A stretch of 64,000 bases of DNA from Cheiracanthium punctorium (lineage: Eukaryota; Arthropoda; Arachnida; Araneae; Cheiracanthiidae). Positions within the stretch are counted from its first letter, which is position 1; every line of letters starts with the position of its first letter. The position numbers and the translations under genes were made by a program. The stretch is taken from positions 1 through 64,000 of the forward strand of contig JAWZYV010019574.1 of assembly GCA_038373885.1 (NCBI GenBank). Direction: 5' to 3'. The notes under the pieces are model-generated. The model searched no databases. It saw only the letters and a list, made by a program, of their open reading frames with translations, and had not been told where the DNA came from. Below, piece by piece: positions 57,546-64,000 of the stretch.

Positions 57546-58690
57546 TCGCCAAAATCTAAATTTTGTTTTGTTACTTATTGAGCGTACTGTATCGCTCTGT
57601 ACGAGAATCTGTATTTCGTCATTCTATGTAAATTCGTGTTTGGTGTTGGAAGGTGATGTGAGGCTTTATTCTATGAATCGAATTTAAGTTTAATTAAATG
57701 TTAAAACCAAATCTAAAGTCTCGTTGTGTTGTGTGTCAGTCCCATTATATTCTTATGCCCGGCGAACTCTGAGAGATATTGAGGTAGGTAAAATTTTTAT
57801 TCTCTAGAGTCAATTAAAACAGAATATTCATTCTTAAAATCTTATTCGTTTAAAACGTTTAGTTATGTTAGTAATCTGCTATCCAGAGAGTCTATTTTGT
57901 TTGAAATAGACGAATATCTCTAAAATACAATTTAAACAATAACTGCCCATAGAGCATAATGTATCGGAGTTCTTTTGTGTGCTACTGTAAAAGAGCTGTA
58001 TACGCCAATAGGGTACATGGTACGGTGTATAGAAATAGCCCATAGGCGTAACTTACTGAGGGCAAGAGGGAGCAGTTGCACCCCTTTAAAAATGCAAGAA
58101 AATTCAGATATCTCCTATTTTAATAGAGTATTTTCTACAATAAGAAACATTTTGATCCCCCAATTTTACATGTCAATTTACGCCACTGAAGGAGACTATA
58201 CAAATTTCGTATTAATCGACACATATGGACGACAGTTAGAGCACAGACAGACAGAGAAAACGAAATCAAATGTTTTACAATTCTATTGGAAAATGTTTTA
58301 AGAAACAGAGAATATTGATAACATACGAAACCACAAAAGTGCCTGATAAAACTAGATTTAAAACAGGGGAAATCTCTGAATAAAAAAAGAATTCTTTTAA
58401 GGAAAATTATAGCTGCTTCATTTTATGTGTATTTCATTGCTACGCTGATCATTCAGAAACTCCAGCAAGGAAGCAACACTAATCACGAGACGGGAATTCT
58501 TGTCGTCACGTCTTTGTACATGTATGAAAGAGAAATATAAGAAATTTTAATACTGTTAAAAGAAATCAATAAATTTATATTAAAAAAAGTAACCAAACTG
58601 TGACTAACAAAATATAAGCTTTCAATGCAGTGTAAAAATTATTATTATTATTATCATTTTGGCTAGAGCAAATTACAAATTAGGCATTCG
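57546..58690. other. gene-free stretch
   Basis: Frame at 57975-58301 (plus) has no recognised product. An ATT microsatellite lies at about 58638-58652. Confidence 0.4.
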
Positions 58691-58742
58691 CCATTGCTAA
58701 GGCCCATAGTATTGATCATTTTATAATGGGGGCAAGCAGTAG
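58691..58742 (-). repeat. SINE tail fragment
   Basis: GGCCCATAGTATTGATCATTTTATAATGGGGGCA matches, in key words, the GGTCACTTTATTATGGGGACA part of the SINE at 933-1165. Truncated, with no tRNA head. Confidence 0.4.
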
Positions 58743-59010
58743 TACGGCCGTAGCCAGAAAAAAAAGGGGGGCGGGGTCGAACTCCTCTACCAACTCTTGT
58801 ATTTCTTCTCGTATACCTCTAGTTACATCTATAAACTACAATTTCCTTCACTTTTACAGCATTGACAACTTGGACTTACGGATCGAAATTCTGTGAGATT
58901 TTTTTTTTATCCCCCAACCAACTACGAACGATTTCAAAGACCCACACGCACAACAAAAGGCGTTGTCCCCCCTCATTCGAAGATCTTGGCAACATAGAAA
59001 AGTTAAGTAT

Positions 59011-59111
59011 TGACGTCAGCTGACGTAGAATGCGCGTCATAGGGATGCGCATTCCGGATGCGCCCTGTCCAGAAACATGAGAAAAAATGTATAATCCTTC
59101 GAATGACGTCA
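59011..59111. promoter_or_regulatory. CRE-rich promoter-like segment
   Basis: Two perfect TGACGTCA palindromes (59011-59018 and 59104-59111), additional half sites TGACGT (59021) and GCGTCA (59034), and a doubled GGATGCGC word (59043 and 59056). Composition is GC-elevated. No exon was identified next to it, so promoter function is inferred from motif clustering alone. Confidence 0.4.
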
Positions 59112-59451
59112 TTAAGGAGAACCGTCCTTCCGACTTGCATACACAGGTACTCCAAAACATATGAAAATCAAAACAATATGTTGTTCCTTTTTTAATTGAT
59201 TCATAAACCGGTAGGGATGATTGCTGAGAAATTTTTAATGTCAAATGGAGCCAGGGTTAAGCTTTAGGATTCCATTTTGGTTTTTGGTTATGGATAAAAA
59301 GGTCAAACTACGACCAGCCCCTAATTAAAAATTAACAAAAAAAAATTACATTCAAGTGTTGTGAGAAATAATTTACATACTTAATTATGATATAATTATA
59401 TACATAATGGCAGTTTTATTTCAAATCGGAAACCATAGAGATATCTAGGGA

Positions 59452-59804
59452 TAGGGTTGCCAGGTCGCCAAACCAAATAGCCGGACAGACCATCCAGTTT
59501 GGCCGGACATTTGGGTAAAAAGGCCGGACAGCCTTCAATATTGAGGATTTTGTCACAGTTTTAATAGGTACGACAAAAAAATTGTATGTAAAATCAAGCT
59601 TTTTTGATTTTTACCATGAATCTTGTTAAATTCTAATGAAATATAACTAACAGCGAATGCCAAATCAGTTCAAGTACTTCATTACTAATCAGCTAAAGTC
59701 ACCATTAAAAAGCCTAACAAAAGCCAGACACCGTTAAGTTTGTCCGGACACGCAATCAAAAAGCCTAACTATGTCCGGCTTTATCCGGACGCCTGGCAAC
59801 GCTA
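59452..59804. mobile_element. hAT-type MITE with 8-bp duplication
   Basis: Ends TAGGGTTGCCAGG and CCTGGCAACGCTA, flanked by a perfect TCTAGGGA duplication (59444-59451 and 59805-59812). The subterminal word GCCGGACA or TCCGGACA repeats at both ends. Confidence 0.92.
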
Positions 59805-59850
59805 TCTAGGGACAAGTTTTACAAATTTAATATGTTAAGCCTATAAAATA

Positions 59851-59976
59851 ACTGCTTTCTTTGCTTCATCTAATATACGTGAACAAGCATTTTCTACATC
59901 GAATCTTAAGAACAATTCTTTTAGAAATAGATTGACAGATGAGCATTTCCAGTCAGTTCTCAAATTTATTAGTTGA
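59851..59976 (+). pseudogene. hAT transposase C-terminal dimerisation fragment
   Basis: Reads FFASSNIREQAFSTSNLKNN and then FRNRLTDEHFQSVLKFIS before TGA at 59974. RNRLTDEHLQ-type sequence is the well-known end of hAT transposases in the ZBED5/KIAA1586-like group. Upstream coding is lost. It is too short for the frame list but clear by motif. Confidence 0.8.
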
Positions 59977-60187
59977 ACCGGAAAGTAATGTTTTTTAAAC
60001 TTTCAATTCAACTAAATGCATTTTTAACAAGCTTAACGGCAAACAAGTGGCGCTTGAACAATTCAGCCATTTTTGTTAAATTTTAAAGCAAGAATTCAAT
60101 ACGTAACTCTTTTTCCTTTCGAAAAAGAAGAGAATAGACGCCTCCTCTCCTTGAAGGTCAAATTTCAAAATGTCAAACAGACTTTTT

Positions 60188-60228
60188 AAAATGCAACACA
60201 CATGCGAATCGCATGTGTGTGGCATTTT
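60188..60228. repeat. 41-bp hairpin
   Basis: Arms of 20 bp (AAAATGC-ACACACATGCGA and complement) with one mismatch around a single base. Confidence 0.8.
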
Positions 60229-60552
60229 ACAGCAAGAATTTTCACGGAATTTTGGAAAATTCTCTTATCGAGCGCCTACGTTACAAACCTCACATACATG
60301 CCAAATTTCATATTATTATATTTCAATAGTTTCTACTAGGTGAAATATTGGCACGCGAAAACGGCATTACTTTTCGGTCCGCATAACGGTAAGTAACACG
60401 GCAGATCAAACCTGAATATTAAGAAGTGAAAAATGAGGCAACAATTTCATCATTCTATTCGTATACTATTTTAAAATTTTGGAATAAATTATATTGGCTC
60501 GCTATTCTACTTATTTATTTGGCCAGCTCCCAGAAAAGTTTGCCCATCTCTG

Positions 60553-61639
60553 GTTTAGAGGCTATTTTTACTTATTTACCCTGTTTTCGATAGAACACAA
60601 CCCTGAAATTCTAAGGACTTTAAATTCTGATCAACATGAAGAGTAAACGCTGTATAACGGGTAACAGAGATCACAGGCACATGAAAAAAATTCTAATTAT
60701 GTCGAGCCTAGTAAACAAGTTAAGGACACGAACAAAAGAAAATAAAGTAAAGAATCAAAAAACAACAACAAAAGAAAAAGAAAGATAGCAAAGTAAAAAA
60801 AAAAAAAAAAAAAAAATAAGTCTTTAAATAGAACCAAGATAGGAGGGGAAAAAACGGAAAAATCCCTTTTTTCTAATGAAAATGAAAAACAAATCTAAAA
60901 GAAAGAAAAAAGCTCTAAATTGAAAAATTATGAACAATAATAAAAAATGATTAGTTTCCGGTTAATTTAGGCCATATATCTAAAGTGTTGCGAATGACTA
61001 CTGTATAAATTTTGATTCTAGCATTATACTTTGCAAATTTTTTTAGCTATTTTTTTTTTTTTTTTTTTTTTGACGAAACATTCCATGATTTTGAATTTTA
61101 TTGTTTAAATTCTGATATTTGTCCTTTTAGTTTTGGCAACGACTAAATGATCACAAATGCCTTTTCGAAATTGACATTGCATGCGTTTTTGATTGAAGAT
61201 TCAAAATTGGTTTCCTACGGTATTTTTCAGCAGAATAGAACCTTATTGAGGAGCAATTGTACGAAGTGCATTGATAACTTGTACAATTAGTAAGGAATTT
61301 TTATAAATAACTTAAAATAACACTTCTTTTCTTCGTCTTTTTTTTTTTAAACATTAAGGACATATAATCTTGTAGCATGTTTATTTTATGAAATGTTGAA
61401 CTGAAAAATGATATTTCTACAGATTAAAATTATTATTTTTAAAAATAAAGTATTATCAAGTATTATATAACACTAAACACTAACAGTTCTATATTATTTT
61501 ATCTAATAATTATCGAAACATTTCAAGTAGCTTCAATTAACATGAAATTTTCAGGTTTGATTTTAGATTGAGTAATTGACCACCCTAGATAAGCTTATCG
61601 AAAGTATGTGGTGATGAAAGAGTATGGTTTTAAGGCAAA
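60553..61639. other. gene-free stretch
   Basis: A tract at about 60796-60816 and T tract at about 61050-61071. No gene supported. Confidence 0.4.
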
Positions 61640-61860
61640 TCTACACGAACGGTATCTGCCTCGGGGTGCCTTGGCCAGAGGACTTTTCAAGGGGTTCTAA
61701 CGCGTATTCACGTTGCGTCTTAAGAAAGCCGCCCAAAACTCCAGACCGTTAGATCTAGATGGACAGCCACGGGGTAGGCCCAGAACTCTGCACCTTCACA
61801 CTTCAGCCATCTTCCACGCTCAGTGTCTCCATGCACTCTGCCAGTCCGCAAAGATGGAAA
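61640..61860 (+). repeat. dispersed repeat family R1, copy 2
   Basis: Best-preserved copy outside the palindromic element: GGTATCTGCCTCGGGGTGCC, GAGGACTTTTCAAGGGG, TTCTAACGCGTATTCACG, AAGCCGCCCAAAACTCC, GGACAGCCACGGGGTAGGC, CGCTCAGTGTCTCC. Overlapping frames on both strands are not genes. Confidence 0.65.
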
Positions 61861-62183
61861 AAAAAAAAAGAATTTATCACGGAAAGGCTTTATTATTGAC
61901 ATCCAATTAAAAAAAAAATCCAAATTTCGAAGGGAATCCCATATCGCTGTCAGCCAGGCCCTGCTTTGTAGTGTAATATGTTCATAGTAAATGCCCATAC
62001 AACAGTCGTTTAAGGTACATTAATAAATATTCATTTAGTACTATTCAACAAAAATTTTTTGTAGCCCTCCCCAAGCTATTTTGGTCATGGCCTTCAGTTG
62101 CTGTGCTCGTTCATCCCTTTTCGTTGCACGGAGAGGCTAAAAAATATCTCTGTATAATTTCCCTGTTGTGCCGCCCTTTACCT

Positions 62184-62230
62184 GTAAACAAACAAACAAA
62201 CAAACAAACACACACACACACACACACACA
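62184..62230 (+). repeat. (AAAC)n(AC)n microsatellite
   Basis: About six AAAC units passing into about ten AC units. Confidence 0.9.
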
Positions 62231-62297
62231 AATAAAAACAAAAAAAAATAGTTTGGTTTTATTAGAGTGACGAGAATATTATTATTCTTATTTTCTA

Positions 62298-62573
62298 ATG
62301 GATCATATCAAAGCACTCAACACCATTAAGCCTGGATATACTAGCCATTACATTATGGGAGCACTAGTACGGGTCAACATTACCCCTTATGAAAGGGCGA
62401 TCGAACAAGTAAGACAAAGCCGGGCCTTAAACCCGGCCCATGATCGTAGAGGAACTGGTTTTATGTTTAGACAAACCAACACGAAGTGTATCTGCCTAGG
62501 GGGATTTCCTTGGGCAGAGGACTTTTTAAGCCATAATTGTAGAGTGTGGTGCTCTAACCAACATATAATCTAG
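62298..62573 (-). mobile_element. diverged SINE with nested R1 fragment
   Basis: The left part (CATTATGGGAGCACTAGTACG, ACCCCTTATGAAAGG) and right part (GTGGTGCTCTAACCAAC, CTAGGCGGC) match the SINE body and tRNA head of copies at 933 and 49603. Between them, 62470-62533 carries R1 words TATCTGCCTAGG and GCAGAGGACTTTTTAAG. The frame spanning it is not a gene. Confidence 0.6.
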
Positions 62574-62579
62574 GCGGCA

Positions 62580-64000
62580 CTAAATAAACTATTAATTAAA
62601 AAAAAATAATAATAACTGAAGCAAAGTGCATTTAAAAAATTTCTAGTCTAAAATCTACTACTGCATCCAACAAACACAAAAGAATTGAATTCTTAACGAC
62701 ACATACAAAACATTACAGACTAGGGAAATAGCGACTGGTTTACCTGTTTTCTAACTCCGGGGTTTAGTTTCTTGATGGTTTTCGCTAAAAGGCGTTTACT
62801 CATAGTACTGGGCGCTATGGGCATTCTGAGGAAGATTTAGTAGAAGTTCAAACGCCTTCGCCGCAATGTTGTTTGGTTTCTTTTATTGTATATTTTTAAA
62901 TATCAGTCTAACTCTAGTAAGTCCTAAGAAATCTGTACTTCAAGATGTTATTTGGTCCAAAATTTGCTGAGATGACGTCGATAGGAGGCAGATCGATAGG
63001 ATAGTTTTTCAATAGTCTTTCGAAAATATTTCTGGATGAATGTATATTTCTCAGTATCGTCAACACAGATTTATTTTTGTGGTTAAAATCCTTGGACCAA
63101 TAAAAATACAGAAATGTTCGTTTCTAATTTTTTTAAGCTAAAATAAATCTATATTTCGTTGAATTTTTAATATTCCATTCTATATCTATTAATTTTTATT
63201 TCAAGAATTTTTGGGCATCTAAATTTAAGAAATGCAGATCGGCAACAATTTTTAAGTTAAAATGTGAAAAGATCCTCTGAAAGTCAATGCTTACTTACTC
63301 TAAATGACCCACGAAAAAGTTATTTTTTAGACAAACGTTTTATAAATTCAAACTTCAGTAAACATTTCGTTTTCAGAATTCTGATCTAAAATGTTAAGTA
63401 GCACAGGAAATTTTTTTTCAACTGCTATTCAATAGTTCGTGATTTCTGGGAACCTTGCTGCCTTTAACTGATTTTGCAGCAGTAAACACATTTATATTTT
63501 CTAAGCCTTTTATAAGTTATTCAAATTTAAAACAGATATTGTTAAGCTTCCAATAAGTTCCTTATTTGCCAGCTGCTCACAAGAGTCAATTTAAAGTCTA
63601 ATTGATGCCCATTCTAAAAAGTAGCGATTTCACTCTGAAGAAGCAAAACTTCTCAAGTTTTAATACTTTTAAACGAGCAATAACCATTCAATACCTGTCT
63701 ATAATTTAATCGTTTAAATAGAATAAAAATGTCAGGTTTAAAATGAGTGGAACAGACGGGAGAGTTCAATTAAAATTTTTCAGATTAGATCTGGAGACTG
63801 CATACATCATTTTCAGTTACATTCGTTTGTAGTGTCTCATCAACAAAATTAAATATATACCAAATTTTAAAGAAAGATGTCGCCTCACTCCGCATTAATT
63901 ATTGTGCTTGGAGTCAACTCGAATATGATTTTACTAAATATTTTATACCTCCAATCGGATATAGAACTTTGAGGCTTATTTTCTCACCTTTAATACTGAT
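62580..64000. other. gene-free stretch
   Basis: AT-rich, no supported exon or bounded repeat. Confidence 0.4.

Larger units (their letters stand above)
59813..60552 (+). mobile_element. hAT 3' remnant
   Basis: Carries a transposase C-terminal piece at its start and ends near 60552 with GTTTGCCCATCTCTG, the reverse complement of a common hAT terminus (CAGAGATGGGC). The 5' end is missing, so no target duplication can be assessed. Confidence 0.55.

Noticed and set aside
57975..58301. 108-codon frame as a gene
   Set aside because: Low-complexity surroundings and words shared with other dispersed repeats (GACAGACAGAGAAAACG), with no family features.

Overview
The window looks like nuclear DNA of an arthropod. 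It is AT-rich, long stretches lack genes, mobile-element remnants are dense, and one short spliced exon encodes a metazoan voltage-gated calcium channel beta subunit. A chelicerate such as a spider is my best guess, from general impression only. The single confident host coding segment is this 39-codon exon on the minus strand at 7567-7683. Much of the rest may be its introns or flanks, but no second exon was recognised.

The outstanding feature is a 15,551-bp mobile element at 22725-38275, flanked by a perfect 6-bp target-site duplication (TACGCT, 22719-22724 and 38276-38281). It is almost entirely one inverted repeat: two arms of about 7.74 kb (22725-30460 and 30529-38275) around a 68-bp unique centre. 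Each arm holds, from tip to centre: an AGT-repeat tip, an array of about 45-bp subterminal repeats, the C-terminal 300 or so residues of a protein-primed type B DNA polymerase reading toward the tip, a copy of a repeat that also occurs in host DNA, a GATA-rich intergenic region, and an intact 515-codon gene reading toward the centre. The 515-residue product has a degenerate AlkB-like dioxygenase fold whose first segment is duplicated, and it ends in a CVIM prenylation box. The 6-bp duplication, 5'-AG terminus, short tandem repeats at the tip and polB point to a Polinton/Maverick relative. No integrase, packaging ATPase, protease or capsid gene is visible, so it is best read as a non-autonomous, self-complementary derivative of one end of such an element.

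Region by region: 1-9 kb holds two inverted copies of a GC-rich hAT-type MITE (137-640, 8001-8860), a tRNA-derived SINE (933-1165), a hairpin-rich dispersed repeat (about 2990-3403), small inverted-repeat MITEs and the calcium-channel exon. 9-22.7 kb holds a decayed transposon gene, a 1-kb degenerate minisatellite (11.87-12.85 kb), smaller tandem and dispersed duplications and microsatellites. 22.7-38.3 kb is the palindromic element. 38.3-64 kb is a graveyard of DNA transposons: two Tigger/pogo-like elements (40968-41806, 44604-45300); hAT elements with clear 8-bp duplications (49156-50758 with a nested SINE, 55901-56407, 59452-59804); a hAT 3' remnant ending near 60552; an element built from AAGCTTGA repeats (51.8-53.3 kb); and a foldback structure (54.0-55.8 kb). 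A CRE-rich promoter-like segment lies at 59.0-59.1 kb.

Other than the calcium-channel exon and the two gene copies inside the palindromic element, I see no intact protein gene. Most other open frames are chance frames in AT-rich or repetitive DNA.
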